Assembly (NCBI GenBank): GCA_040751775.1
Contig: JBFMGD010000021.1
Span: 1 to 44,331 of the forward strand
Origin: JBFMGD01 sp040751775
GTDB lineage: Bacteria; Bacillota; Dethiobacteria; DTU022
Length of the DNA stretch: 44,331 bases
Direction: 5' to 3'
Under the pieces are notes generated by a model. That model saw nothing but the letters and a program-made list of their open reading frames with translations. It was not told where the DNA came from and did no database searches. Made by a program: the position numbers and the translations under genes. Of this stretch, positions 26,332 to 35,276 are shown in pieces; position 1 is the stretch's first letter; each line of letters starts with the position of its first letter.

Positions 26332-26431
26332 CTCTTTTCCAAAACAATGCCAGGCGGGATAAGCTTCGTATCTCCCGCCCGGTTACATCCCTTTTTCCCT
26401 GTATCAATCCCTCAAAATAAGAGTTTTCCAT
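26297..26431 (-). CDS. Small hypothetical ORF between DUF2207 gene and methyltransferase
   Basis: 44 codons, from an ATG that immediately follows the TGA of the DUF2207 reading frame, into the methyltransferase frame's 5' end. Sequence begins MENSYFEGLIQGKRDVTGRE. I do not recognise it. There is no clear ribosome binding site, so expression would depend on coupling to the upstream stop. It may be only the non-coding frame of a longer methyltransferase gene. Confidence 0.25.
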   Translation of the reverse strand: MENSYFEGLIQGKRDVTGREIRSLSRLALFWKRGEADQRRQKTL

Positions 26432-28266
26432 TCAGCGGGCACCACCGCCGCCGCCCCCTCCGCCGCCGCCCCCGCCGCCGGAAAAACCACCACCCCCACC
26501 GGAACCGGAAGATGAAGACGAACGAAAGGCAGTGCGGAACGATTGCTCCATTGAAGATGTGATACTGTCAAACCGGCCCGGGTTTGTCATCGCCATTCTT
26601 GACCAGGTTGATCCGAGCAGATAGCTTTCTTCCCTTAACTGGGGATAGATCACCTGGAGCTGGCGCATCACTTGTTTGGCCACGCCCAAAGCCACCGCGT
26701 AGACCAGGTAATGCTCCCAGATCTCCAGGGCCGGCACCTCGGAACGGTCCAACTCGGAGAAGTGCAGCAGGAAACGCTTGAAAGCCCGCCACTTGGCATA
26801 GTGGTCCGCGCCAAGCGGTGTTAATTGACGGGTCAGGACACCGGCGGCGATCAGAACGGGGCCGGTTATAGTCAAGATAATCCCTGTCACCAGCATTTGC
26901 AGCAGTATCAGCGGCGTGCCGAGCACCAATATGATTATACCCGGTATAATTAACAGCCAGGCCACGGGTCCGAAAAAGCCTAGCTTTTTAACTCTGTTCT
27001 TAATATCTTCGCCCCACTTTTGATAAAATATGGATGTAGTTTGGGCGCTGCGCTTGGCAAATTTTTCAATCTCTTTAAATGAGACCCCTTCAGTTTGACT
27101 AATACTGCGCCCACCCACCTGGCCGAAAATAAAGTCATAAAGCAGCCGCTCGTGGGGCGCCAGGGTGTCTTTGCCCTGTTCAGCGACAGCCCGGAAATCT
27201 GTAAACCGGCGTTTGCGAATCAGGCCGCTCTCGGCCGCGTATTCCTCGAGGCGTAAATGGCCCCGCCTGGCCAAATCAAGCACGGTAGCGGTAAAATCAT
27301 CCGGTTTGTCGATCCCCGGCGATGCAGGTAACCGGCTTCCGCCGGGGAATATTCACCGGGCAGTTCACGGTAGTAGTCACCTGAAAAGGCGGCCGGATCC
27401 CTGGTAGCCTTACGCCGCACAATAAAGATCACCAGGAGTGCTGTTAACAGTAATACCGGCCCGAGGATAAAGTCCAGCTGTAACAGCTTGCGCTGTAGGT
27501 TGGCTTTGTTTGCCCATTCCTCTTCTTCTTTCAAAATGCCCGGCAGGCCGTCCTTACCGGATAAGTTTGCGGACTGCGGAACTAGTTCTACCGGGAAGAC
27601 CGCTCTCCCCTCCAGGAAAGTGCGGCTCGGCAGCCTCTCCACCTCCCAGACCACCCGGGTCGGGCTTTCCTTTCTCACCTCTCCGTAGAGCGGCCCGTGG
27701 CCCCAGACCAGCAAATCTTCCATCACAGAACCGGCGGGCAGCGTAAGAATAACCCGGGCATAGTCGGTGCGTACATCCCATTCGTTTCCGATAAACTGGT
27801 AATAAAGTTCGGCCTTATCCTCGTGCACCATAACCGCATTATCCACGGTATAGCTGATCGTAAAGGTGCGCCACTCATCGGCAGCCTCGTAGCTCCAATC
27901 GATATAGACATGGTCAGGGTGTTGCTCCACGTAAAAAATGCCGGGGATGTCTTGGGTGCCGGGGGGCATCTGCTCGTAGGGCACACCGTTTTCACTGACC
28001 AGGATATCCCTGATTGACGCGTTATGCTTTAAGTGGATATACTGCCAGGCGCCCCGGTAGGGCCCGTTAAAACTGTAGGTGCGCTCTTCGACCACGGTCA
28101 TTGAGCCGTCGGGTTGCACCGCCGCCTCGATCAACAATGACGGGAAGTAAAAAGAGCGATCGTCTTCGGCCCTGGCCACAGCCGGATTAAGCAGCGCCGC
28201 AGCCAGAACCAAACCGAAAACGACCGTCAAAAAAATTGCCGTCACCAGCCGTTTTTGGCCAAACAT
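26432..28266 (-). pseudogene. DUF2207 membrane protein, split by a frameshift
   Basis: The ATG at 28266 (AAAGGAG) opens a secretion-signal-like helix, then an extracellular domain and a membrane segment (FILGPVLLLTALLVIFIV). The frame breaks after ELPGEYSPAEAGYLHRRG. The other frame carries on as GIDKPDDFTATVLDLARRGHLRLEEY, the expected continuation, through two more membrane segments to a tail rich in glycine. The shift lies at a C4 run near 27314-27317 (one base missing). Either the gene is broken or the base was lost in sequencing. DUF2207 proteins pair with LemA, encoded just upstream; function unknown. Confidence 0.85.
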
Positions 28267-28297
28267 GTTCAACGATCTCCTTTGCTCAACATCACCT

Positions 28298-28849
28298 TTA
28301 AAATTCAACTCTAACCGCTTGGCGCGCTTCCGCTTCATCATCAAGGTTGAAATAGGTTTCCGGCCGGAAACCGAACACGCCGGCAATCAGCACCGTCGGA
28401 AAACGTTGAATCGCCGTGTTATATTTGAGAATCGTATCGTTGTAGAACTGGCGGGAAAAGGCGATTTTCCCCTCGGTATTGGTGAGCTCTTCCTGGAGTT
28501 GCATAAAGTTGGTATTCGCTTTCAGTTCGGGGTAGTTTTCAGCCAGCGCGAAAAGCTGCCGGAGGGCGCCGGTAAGCATATTTTCCGCCCCCGCCTGATC
28601 TTGCACTGTCTGCGCGTTGATGGCCATATTCCTGGCTTGCGTAACCCGCTCGAAAGTCTCTTTCTCGTGAGCGGCGTAACCCTTCACTGTGGAGACCAGG
28701 TTGGGAATCAAATCGTAGCGCCGTTTCAGTTGCACTTCAATTTGCGCCCAGGCATTTCTAATCCTTTGCCGTAAGGTAACCAAGCTGTTATAAGCAGCAA
28801 TTAGAAAAACCGCCAGGATTACAACGACGGCGATCGGCAACCAAATCAT
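28298..28849 (-). CDS. LemA family protein
   Basis: 183 residues: one N-terminal membrane helix (LPIAVVVILAVFLIAAYNSLV), then a helical cytoplasmic or surface domain with the LemA hallmarks NAWAQIEVQLKRRYDLIPNLV, FALAENYPELKAN and YNTAIQRFPTVLIA. RBS AAGGAGG before the ATG at 28849. The gene forms a typical pair with the DUF2207 gene 31 bases downstream. Function in envelope biology is inferred from family context only. Confidence 0.93.
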   Translation of the reverse strand: MIWLPIAVVVILAVFLIAAYNSLVTLRQRIRNAWAQIEVQLKRRYDLIPNLVSTVKGYAAHEKETFERVTQARNMAINAQTVQDQAGAENMLTGALRQLFALAENYPELKANTNFMQLQEELTNTEGKIAFSRQFYNDTILKYNTAIQRFPTVLIAGVFGFRPETYFNLDDEAEARQAVRVEF

Positions 28850-29025
28850 TTCATCTTCCTCCTTACATTTTCAATTACACACACTTATTATAGCCTATTC
28901 CAATTCAGCTTCTATGAATGATATTCGCAATCACATGATATATTTCCTGCCTTTGGATTCAGCTAGGAGCCGGCCGGCGCGGTGCTAGCCATTTACTGCT
29001 AAAGCATCCTTCGCCATACTGTGGG

Positions 29026-29991
29026 CTACAATTGCAGTTCAACCACATCCCGGTCACCCAAAACGTGATCACGGGGGACCGCCTGCCCGTCGAAACGTGA
29101 AGAGCCCCATACCAGGGCGCTTTTCAACTTGTGGGGGAAGTCCCTGTGCACGGCTGCCGCAAAATCAAGCACAGTGCTGCCCCTTTTCAGAATAAACGGC
29201 TGTTCCATATCCGCCGGACGCCCGGAGGCTTTGCCGTATACCCTGATGATATCCAAAACGGCAAAAAGCCTCTCTCTTAAATCATCCAGGTTGATGCCAA
29301 TGCTGGATATCCCGAGAATTTCGAGATCGGGCCTCAGTTCACGTAGAACCTGCAGATTTGCTTCGCTGCCGGGCAAATCAAGCTTATTCGCCGTGATTAG
29401 AAACGGCACCGGGGCGATGATCTCTCCTTCTTCCGAAAGATCGATTACTTCTCGCTCCTGCAGTAGCTGCAAGACGCCTTCCAATTGGTCCAGGCATGCC
29501 GGCGAAGCGGCATCCACGACCAGCATCAGTGCGTCCGCCTCCCGAAAAGTACCGATAATACCAGGCGGAATATTATCCGGTGCCACGGGCGGCGTATCCA
29601 CAAGCTGAACGTAAGTATCCTGGTAAGGCATCATCCCGCTGATCGGCAAGGGTGTTGAGAACGGGTAATCGGCCACTTTAACCTTGGCCCGTGTGAGCGC
29701 ACCGACCAGGGCGGATTTGCCGCTATTCGGGTAACCGACCAAAACGACCTGGCCTGCGCCTTGTTTTTCAACTCCGAAGGGGTTAAAACCCTTGCCCTGC
29801 TTTTTTCTGGCGCCCTCCTCCTTCAGGCGGGCTATCCGTTTTTTAATATCGGCCTGCAGTTTCTCCGTGCCTTTATGCTTGGGGATCACGGCAAGCATCT
29901 CCTGCAGGGCCTTAACCTTCTCTTCCGCGGTGCCGGCCCGGCGGTATTGTTGCTCGGCCACATGATACTGCGGAGTTAAATTTGCAGGCAC
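29026..29991 (-). CDS. DRG/Obg-like GTPase with TGS domain
   Basis: 321 residues from the GTG at 29991, which has AAAGGAGGG at good spacing. A helical N-terminal region (rich in K, E, A) precedes the GTPase: G1 GYPNSGKSALV, G3 DTPP in VQLVDTPPVAP (usually DTPG), G4 TANKLDL. A C-terminal TGS domain (about 245-320) ends the protein. This is the bacterial branch of the DRG family; ribosome association is likely but not shown. Monocistronic. Confidence 0.87.
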   Translation of the reverse strand: MPANLTPQYHVAEQQYRRAGTAEEKVKALQEMLAVIPKHKGTEKLQADIKKRIARLKEEGARKKQGKGFNPFGVEKQGAGQVVLVGYPNSGKSALVGALTRAKVKVADYPFSTPLPISGMMPYQDTYVQLVDTPPVAPDNIPPGIIGTFREADALMLVVDAASPACLDQLEGVLQLLQEREVIDLSEEGEIIAPVPFLITANKLDLPGSEANLQVLRELRPDLEILGISSIGINLDDLRERLFAVLDIIRVYGKASGRPADMEQPFILKRGSTVLDFAAAVHRDFPHKLKSALVWGSSRFDGQAVPRDHVLGDRDVVELQL

Positions 29992-30114
29992 GTCACGCCC
30001 TCCTTTAAGACTAACCTGATCCAATTTTAAAAAAAGCACTGCGAAAAAGCAAGAAGCTTCTGAAATTACGTTTACTTTGCCGCTGCTGTAAGGTTGTTAA
30101 TGTAAAGTCGCCCT

Positions 30115-30330
30115 GATTTGAACCAGCATTTACGGCTTGAGCGTTACCCCGCGGACAAAGTGCCGGTTTGCGCCGAGGTAAGAAGCGGCAACACCGACGG
30201 CAAGACCTGGGACTTCGATTTTATTGAGAAATTGGCCGCTACCTAAAAACCCGATACGCTTAGAGACATTATTTTTGTCGCCGATTCCGCCCTGATCACC
30301 GAAGATAACTTACAGCGGCCGCAGGATTAG
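30115..30330 (+). pseudogene. IS1634-type transposase fragment
   Basis: One frame reads PADKVPVCAEVRSGNTDGKTWDFDFIEKL, a stop, then LRDIIFVADSALITEDNL and another stop. GNT-KTW and VADSALIT are conserved in IS1634/IS4-group transposases. Only about 70 codons remain, with internal stops, so it is a relic. It marks the left side of the lower-GC sigma-54 gene patch. Confidence 0.75.
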
Positions 30331-30448
30331 GCCTTAAATTTATCTCCCGGCTCCCGGGGAACTTTGCTTTCACATGTATTATTGATGCAGGAATTTTTGA
30401 ACTTTTGCAGAAATTTATTTATCACAAACTAAAGGGTAGGGGATCAGT

Positions 30449-32278
30449 TTGGCATTTCCAGAAAATTTGATTGAAAAAGGAACCGAACTGATTAAGCCGT
30501 TCTCTTCACTGTCTGGCTTTGATATGGCTATAGAGGACAAGAAAGGTCTAGTGCTTAGTGGAACTGGTCAGTGGATCAAAAAGGTAGGAACCCATAGACC
30601 AGAAGGGTCATATTTTGATCTTACGTTAAAGACTGGTAAGCCGTATGCTTGCACCGATCCAAAATTTTCACCCCAGTGCTATAAATGCCCTATTCGCAAT
30701 AACTGCCCTTATAGTTTTACAGCTTCATACCCGATTATTTTTAATGGTGAAGTGAAAGGGTTGATCGGTTATCTTGGCTACAAGAATTCTCAGCGAGATT
30801 TTTTTTTAGAGAAGCAGTCGATTCTGATGGAAGCTTTGGAAGAACTCACATCATTTGTTTCAGTCGTTTATGACGATGCCAGTAGAGGAAGGCTAGATTA
30901 TTCTTCCAAGTTGTTCGAAGATATCTTAAACGAGATGCATGAAGGAATAATGTTTCTAGATTCCCGTTTGAGGGTTACCTATGTGAATAGGGCAGCGTCG
31001 TCGATGTTGGATAGCGCACCTGGCGATTTGGTCGGCAAGAGATTGAAAACAAGGTTACCGGATGTCGAAAAAGCTTTCAAGAAGCTTCGAGAGAGTAACA
31101 ATATGAATTTTAATAATATGTATAACAAGATGACTGCTGAAATTGAAAGCGGGTCGCACGGGACTATAAGCCTACACAAATGGGACGAATCGGAAACCCG
31201 TTTTGTAATTTTTAAAAATTATCTCACCGGCGTCCGAAACGGAGTATCGAATGCTATAGGCGGTTACAGCAAAGAGTCGGCAGTATTTGAAGGCATTCTG
31301 GGTGATAGTGAGGCGATCAATTATACCAAGCGGCTAGCCTCGAGGCTAGCAAAGACTGATGCCTCGGTCCTTATCGTCGGTGAAACCGGTGTCGGCAAAG
31401 AACTATTTGCCAAAGCTATACACAAGAACAGCCATCGCCAGAAGATGCCTTTCGTGATCGTTAACTGTGCAGCTATTCCCGAAGCACTTATAGAAAGTGA
31501 GCTCTTCGGATATAAGAGCGGTGCTTTCAGCGGAGCTAACCAGGACGGAAAGCCTGGAAAATTTGAGGCGGCCGACGGCGGCACCCTCTTTTTAGATGAA
31601 ATTGGAGAACTGCCTATGAACGCGCAGAGCAAGCTTCTGCGCGCCGTTGAACAGATGGAAATTGAAAAAGTAGGCGCTGTTAAGCCGATAAAAATCGATG
31701 TAAGAATAATCGCCGCAACAAACCGGGACTTGAAATCCTTGATTAAACAGGGGAAATTCCGTGAGGATCTATATTATCGTTTAAATATTATGCCCCTGGA
31801 GATTCCAACATTAAGGGAGCGGCGAGAAGATATCCCGATTCTATTCACGAATTTTCTGGAGACATTCGATGGGATACAAAAGGTTCTGTCTGAAAGCTTC
31901 ACCATCGAATTCATTAGCGTACTGCTGTCTTATGACTGGCCCGGGAATGTGAGAGAGTTGAAAAACATCTGCCAGTATCTTGTTGTCAATTATGCCGGCC
32001 GGCCATTTCAAGTTGAAGATCTTCCTCCCTACCTGCAGGAAGTCTTTGACCGGCAACCGGGGGAAAAGAAGCCTTGGGACAGCTCACCGGCAGTGAATAA
32101 ATGTGAACCAAACTCAAAAGGCTCACTGCAGTCGGTAAATGAAGTGCTCATTCGTCAAGCTTTAGGCAAGTATGGCTATACCACTGCAGGGAAAAGAAGA
32201 ACTGCATCTTCACTAGGCATATCGCTTTCCACACTCTATCGAAAATTAAATCAGTATAATATTAAGGATAAAAGCTAG
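30449..32278 (+). CDS. Sigma-54-dependent transcriptional activator with Cys-rich sensor and PAS domain
   Basis: 609 residues. A sensor region (1-145) has Cys 68, 77, 80 and 86 (C-x8-C-x2-C-x5-C), a spacing that could bind metal or an Fe-S cluster. A PAS-like domain (about 152-215) follows. The AAA+ domain has Walker A GETGVGKE (311-318), the sigma-54-contact loop GAFSGA (358-363) and Walker B FLDEIGE (381-387). A Fis-type helix-turn-helix (TASSLGISLSTLYRKL) ends the protein. Start TTG at 30449 after AGGGG. It likely drives the -24/-12 promoter at 34846. Base composition is more AT-rich than the flanking chromosome. Confidence 0.92.
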   Translation: MAFPENLIEKGTELIKPFSSLSGFDMAIEDKKGLVLSGTGQWIKKVGTHRPEGSYFDLTLKTGKPYACTDPKFSPQCYKCPIRNNCPYSFTASYPIIFNGEVKGLIGYLGYKNSQRDFFLEKQSILMEALEELTSFVSVVYDDASRGRLDYSSKLFEDILNEMHEGIMFLDSRLRVTYVNRAASSMLDSAPGDLVGKRLKTRLPDVEKAFKKLRESNNMNFNNMYNKMTAEIESGSHGTISLHKWDESETRFVIFKNYLTGVRNGVSNAIGGYSKESAVFEGILGDSEAINYTKRLASRLAKTDASVLIVGETGVGKELFAKAIHKNSHRQKMPFVIVNCAAIPEALIESELFGYKSGAFSGANQDGKPGKFEAADGGTLFLDEIGELPMNAQSKLLRAVEQMEIEKVGAVKPIKIDVRIIAATNRDLKSLIKQGKFREDLYYRLNIMPLEIPTLRERREDIPILFTNFLETFDGIQKVLSESFTIEFISVLLSYDWPGNVRELKNICQYLVVNYAGRPFQVEDLPPYLQEVFDRQPGEKKPWDSSPAVNKCEPNSKGSLQSVNEVLIRQALGKYGYTTAGKRRTASSLGISLSTLYRKLNQYNIKDKS

Positions 32279-32372
32279 CTCAAGTTTAACAACTTCTGCG
32301 GATTATCGCTGACCATTACTCTTATCTCGTCCTCAGCTAAACCGGCTGCCAACATGTGCGCGATAAACATTC
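32275..32372 (-). pseudogene. 3' fragment of an amidohydrolase (phosphotriesterase-like)
   Basis: A short frame reads FIAHMLAAGLAEDEIRVMVSDNPQKLL and stops at 32275, inside the last codons of the convergent activator gene. The pattern (hydrophobic start, acidic DEI, DNP-LL end) is the usual C-terminus of phosphotriesterase-family amidohydrolases. An in-frame stop lies about 30 codons upstream, so only the tail survives. Confidence 0.45.
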
Positions 32373-32455
32373 GCATTCCTTCAACTTACCCGTTTAAAAA
32401 GCAATCGGCCTCCGGTATAAAGACCGAAGACCGGATGTCCAATCATTACTGGCTG

Positions 32456-33802
32456 TTATATAAGGCCTTCAGCGCGAGCCCAATCATCCATTCCAGACCA
32501 TTTAAACGGCCCGTAGAGTCCCTGAGCGATATCAAGGCGATCTCTTTGCGGCCCACCTAGCCAGAGCTTGACGATCTTGAAGTCACGCAGATATTTTTCT
32601 ACGTGGAACTCGTATGCGTAGCCGTACGAACCCATTAATTCCATAGCACGGTTGGTAACCATTTCAGCTGTGTCTGCAGCAAAGGAGCGTGCAGAAGAGA
32701 AACGGGCCAACATGTGCGGTTCCCATGGATAACCGTAAACTTCCGGCTTGGTGACCATCCAGGTTGCCGCCAGGTAGTACTGCCTTGACAGTTCGACAGC
32801 CCGGAACATCTCCGCGATCATTCCTGCGAACATAGAACGTTCTCTTACCGGAGTTCCGGCTATCTCACGCTTCTTGGTGTAATCGAGAACAATTTCCAAA
32901 ACTGCCTGGGAAAGCCCGGTAAGGCGGGCGGCTCCAGCGAGGCGTCCTAGGCCTATTACGAAGCCTTTAGTCAGCTTTGCTCCTTGCCCCGGTTCGGTAT
33001 CAATGCGGTAGCGTTCCGGGATTTTGACGTTATCGTACCATATTTCAACGTTTTCGTCGCTCCAAACCATCCCCATCTTTTCATAGGGATTGGAGAAGCT
33101 TAAACCTTCATTTTCTGCCGGAACGTAAAAAATTCCGATGCCATTGTTACCAAGAGATGGATCTGTAGTAGCAATAGTCCAGTAACCCATATGGCCTTTT
33201 AGATGCTCGCTCTGGAAACGCTTTGCCCAACCGGCTGGGCCGGGCCAAATCTTATGCCCTTTAAGAATATATGAATCGCCGTCCTTTTTGGCTATAGTAC
33301 GAATAGATCGGCCTTCAAAAGCCGGATCTTCCAAATTTGCTCCTCCGGCGGGTTCAGTAATGGCTAAGCACGCTGTCCATGATTCCTTACCAACTATGCG
33401 GGGGGCGAATTCTTCCAGTAAATCTTCCCTCTTGGCTCCAGCCATAATTGAAACGATCCAATGGATTTTACCGACCATCGTAGCAAGGCCGATATCACCT
33501 CGCGATAATTCTTCGTTTACAATTTGTCTGGCGGTAGGTCTGAAGTCAAGTCCACCATACTTCTCAGGCATGTTGGTTTTGGTTACTCCCAGGTCCACCA
33601 GACGGGAGTACAATCGGTGGAGGGTTTCAAGGCCAAGGTTTACGTCCCTTTTCCAGCCTCCTTCGAGATTATGCCTCTCGGGCATAACTTCTTTATCAAC
33701 GAATTTTTTAATGTTCTCGGCCAGCATAACCTCCTCGTCATTGCAATAAATATCAGGATATTTTTGCCTCGTTGTCATTAAGATATAGTCGTTAGCAGGC
33801 AT
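32456..33802 (-). CDS. Acyl-CoA dehydrogenase
   Basis: 448 residues of the FAD-dependent acyl-CoA dehydrogenase fold: N-terminal helical domain (about 20-140), the beta domain with TACLAITEPAGGANLEDPAF and GHKIWPGPAGWA, and the C-terminal helical domain ending in RDFKIVKLWLGGPQRDRLDIAQ. It should oxidise an acyl-CoA to the enoyl-CoA and pass electrons to ETF. The length is above the typical 380. ATG at 33802 with GAGGAG. It is 115 bases downstream of the metallo-hydrolase gene on the same strand with no terminator, so both probably come from the sigma-54 promoter. Substrate unknown. Confidence 0.9.
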   Translation of the reverse strand: MPANDYILMTTRQKYPDIYCNDEEVMLAENIKKFVDKEVMPERHNLEGGWKRDVNLGLETLHRLYSRLVDLGVTKTNMPEKYGGLDFRPTARQIVNEELSRGDIGLATMVGKIHWIVSIMAGAKREDLLEEFAPRIVGKESWTACLAITEPAGGANLEDPAFEGRSIRTIAKKDGDSYILKGHKIWPGPAGWAKRFQSEHLKGHMGYWTIATTDPSLGNNGIGIFYVPAENEGLSFSNPYEKMGMVWSDENVEIWYDNVKIPERYRIDTEPGQGAKLTKGFVIGLGRLAGAARLTGLSQAVLEIVLDYTKKREIAGTPVRERSMFAGMIAEMFRAVELSRQYYLAATWMVTKPEVYGYPWEPHMLARFSSARSFAADTAEMVTNRAMELMGSYGYAYEFHVEKYLRDFKIVKLWLGGPQRDRLDIAQGLYGPFKWSGMDDWARAEGLI

Positions 33803-33917
33803 TAGTATCTCCTCACTTTTATATCTGGACCTGGTTATGTTTTGTTATTTGTTTGGAAGCCAGGCCCAGAGTATTCTTTTAGACAGGCAAACATTTTATC
33901 GATGTGGCTAATAATGT

Positions 33918-34718
33918 TTAGTCGTAATATTCCTGCTTGGTGTATTCTGCAAATATTTCACCATCATGCCCTAAGATAACATGCGAATCGTTTAATAAGG
34001 CAATAGATTTTAACTTGGCTAGGCTTTTCCACCAACCAGCCATATCCCTAATCAGCCACCCGGGAGGCTTTTCTTCGTAGTAGTTTTCTTTAAAGAACAT
34101 TGTATCGGATGTAAATAAAAATGATCCTGAGTTCTTGAGGTCTACTTTCATCGACAGCATGCCGGGAGTATGTCCCGGAGTATTGTAGAAAGTAATTCCC
34201 TTAAACAGTTCAAATTCACTACCGTAGATTGGTTTCCAGTTAAATGCTGAGTCAATATAATGTGGGAGATATGCGCCGAAATCCTGCTTTGTAGCAATAG
34301 CATAAAAGGCGTATTTTAGTTCCTCTTCATGGGCATAAACGGGTGTATTCATTCCCCTGAACAGTTCAAGGCCCCCGGCATGATCTAAATGCAGATGCCC
34401 AATAACGATTGCCGATACATCTTTCAACGAGTATCCTGCTTTTTCCAATTGCTTATCAAGCCTGTTTTCATTAGCGTAGCGGGTAATACCGAATACCTCT
34501 TTAACTGGTTCCGGCCATAATTCCTCCCAGTTGGGGGCAGGACCTACTTCGTAAAGAATAACTCCATGTTTTGGATGTTCAATTATTGCACCGATCATCT
34601 GAAAATTACGGCGTATATTCTCACATGATACATTGCTGTGAGTAGATACCCCTGCCGCTTCAATGGTCCAACCGAGATCGGCAGTTAACGCTCCAAAATC
34701 TAGCAAACGGATTTTCAT
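33918..34718 (-). CDS. MBL-fold metallo-hydrolase (lactonase-like)
   Basis: 266 residues from the ATG at 34718, which has AAGGAG; the frame is open to 34775 without a site. The metal-binding HLHLDHAG is at residues 108-115, with further ligands in YNTPGHTPGM (His), LFTSDTMF (Asp) and LGHDGE (His). Overall order matches N-acyl-homoserine lactonase/AttM-type hydrolases. Likely hydrolyses a lactone or thioester. First gene after the -24/-12 promoter at 34846, and upstream of the acyl-CoA dehydrogenase gene. Confidence 0.88.
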   Translation of the reverse strand: MKIRLLDFGALTADLGWTIEAAGVSTHSNVSCENIRRNFQMIGAIIEHPKHGVILYEVGPAPNWEELWPEPVKEVFGITRYANENRLDKQLEKAGYSLKDVSAIVIGHLHLDHAGGLELFRGMNTPVYAHEEELKYAFYAIATKQDFGAYLPHYIDSAFNWKPIYGSEFELFKGITFYNTPGHTPGMLSMKVDLKNSGSFLFTSDTMFFKENYYEEKPPGWLIRDMAGWWKSLAKLKSIALLNDSHVILGHDGEIFAEYTKQEYYD

Positions 34719-34845
34719 GGCTTTTTCTCCTTTTGAAAAATTTATTAATCTGGTACAATAAACTTCTATTTTCAAATCTTATTAAGTATTACATCAAGCT
34801 ATCCCTCCCTTAGGGATGTAATGTCGATCATTGTATCATCAAAAA

Positions 34846-34861
34846 TGCAAAAACTGTACCA
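34846..34861 (-). promoter_or_regulatory. Sigma-54 (-24/-12) promoter
   Basis: Minus strand TGGTACAGTTTTTGCA matches TGGYAC-R-N4-TTGCW exactly, with the canonical 10 bases between GG and GC. Transcription would start near 34834, about 115 nt before the hydrolase ATG. A sigma-54-dependent activator is encoded 2.6 kb away at 30449. Confidence 0.85.
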
Positions 34862-35083
34862 ACTATTTTTAACAGTTTAAAGTTTCAATACAATATGAAA
34901 GAATTATTGAGAGTAGTGTTGACAGTGCTTAATTTACAACTTATAACAGAAGCAATCGATTTTCAAATTGACAATTAGTTACGGTTTATTTTTTTCATAA
35001 TAAAAAATATCTGTTCGGCAAAGGCTATTGTACAGCTTCCTATTGATTCCAGATTATCTAGAATTTTCTCGTAGAACAATACA
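34862..35083. other. AT-rich non-coding region upstream of the sigma-54 promoter
   Basis: No open frame or RNA gene is visible. Enhancer sites for the sigma-54 activator would be expected here. Only weak dyads are seen (for example GTTG...CAAC around 34917-34939), none convincing. Confidence 0.5.
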
Positions 35084-35102
35084 CCTGAATCCGTGATTAC
35101 AG
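35084..35102. repeat. Insertion-sequence end (IS1380-like), copy 1
   Basis: CCTGAATCCGTGATTACAG, identical to 44206-44224. It lies about 175 bases beyond the 3' end of the degraded IS1380-like transposase and is the probable terminal repeat of that element. The matching right end is not found, so the element is truncated. Confidence 0.7.
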
Positions 35103-35276
35103 TCCATTAGCAGTAGTTTAAGGCTGTGCTAAGGCGAAAAATAGCTTTGGAACCGGAGATTTCGGTGATTTGTTACCCAAAAATCAGGCTTTTTATTTTG
35201 CTCTGTGACAATTCTATAAAAAGCCTTTTTTAGTAAGTTCTACAAAGGTAGCGCTCGCGGTCTTGGCACTGTTTAT

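Noticed and set aside
33803..33917. Second sigma-54 promoter directly before the acyl-CoA dehydrogenase gene
   Set aside because: No GG-N10-GC pair with the flanking consensus is present; co-transcription from 34846 is simpler.
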